In this document: positions 6,105-6,159 of the stretch, one piece after another | Layout: every line of letters begins with the position of its first letter | Position numbering within the stretch: position 1 is the stretch's first letter | Assembly: GCA_937914815.1 (NCBI GenBank) | Contig: CALDMI010000164.1 | Coordinates: forward strand, 1-6,159 | Source: an uncultured Clostridia bacterium | GTDB lineage: Bacteria > Bacillota > Clostridia > Oscillospirales > CAG-272 | Reading direction: 5' to 3' | DNA length: 6,159 bases | Made by a program: the position numbers and the translations under genes | The notes under the pieces: generated by a model | Told to the model about the DNA's origin: nothing | The model's database searches: none | What the model saw: the letters and a program-made list of their open reading frames with translations, nothing else

Positions 6105-6124
6105 TAGTTAGCATATGCTAACTA
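6105..6124. promoter_or_regulatory. Perfect 20-bp palindrome, candidate DtxR/MntR-family operator
   Basis: TAGTTAGCATATGCTAACTA is a perfect inverted repeat with no spacer. It lies 21 bp before the first ATG of the operon, between that gene's ribosome binding site and the window edge. The halves TTAG...CTAA are the core letters of DtxR/IdeR-type operators (IdeR consensus includes GTTAG-N-CTAAC), but here the half-sites are six bases apart. A regulator of this family is encoded as the last gene of the same operon. No clean -35/-10 pair was found, but the position is suitable for blocking RNA polymerase or early elongation. Confidence 0.7.
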
Positions 6125-6159
6125 TTGTTCTGAAAAATAAGCCGGCACAGAGTGGTAGG

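Overview
The window looks like chromosomal DNA from an anaerobic, Gram-positive-type bacterium, most likely a gut-type clostridium. This is inferred from a Cys-anchored lipoprotein binding protein with a D/N/G-rich linker, Firmicutes-like promoters and ribosome binding sites, an oxygen-sensitive radical SAM family, and a DtxR/MntR-type regulator. No rRNA, tRNA, CRISPR array or insertion sequence was seen.

Left part (1 to about 1180). A reverse-strand reading frame runs off the left edge. It encodes a C2C2 zinc ribbon but has no convincing start, so it is probably the remnant of a longer gene. After a promoter region with two well-formed, 17-bp-spaced sigma-A-type promoters comes a forward gene (461-1135). 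It encodes an unfamiliar three-helix membrane protein whose two CxxC zinc-ribbon halves lie either side of a transmembrane hairpin. A strong bidirectional hairpin terminator (about 1145-1180) ends this gene and also the convergent operon to its right.

Right part (6083 down to 1184, all reverse strand). This is one tightly packed operon, with genes overlapping or spaced by 22 bp or less. The order is: flavodoxin-like protein, FecCD-type permease, FepC/HmuV-type ATPase, lipoprotein substrate-binding protein, a HemN/HutW/HmuW-like radical SAM gene, and a DtxR/MntR-family regulator. This content matches anaerobic haem uptake and ring-opening loci, with an ABC importer, a radical SAM haem-degrading enzyme and a partner flavodoxin. 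A ferric-siderophore or other tetrapyrrole substrate cannot be excluded. A perfect 20-bp palindrome sits 21 bp upstream of the first gene. It is a good candidate operator for the operon's own regulator.

The main surprise is that the radical SAM gene is broken. Its N-terminal part, with the 4Fe-4S CxxxCxxC motif, and its C-terminal part are both recognisable. They are joined near 2207-2213 in different frames, and roughly a hundred or more residues of the catalytic barrel are missing. If this is not an assembly artefact, the strain keeps the importer, flavodoxin and regulator but has lost the enzyme expected to open the imported porphyrin.
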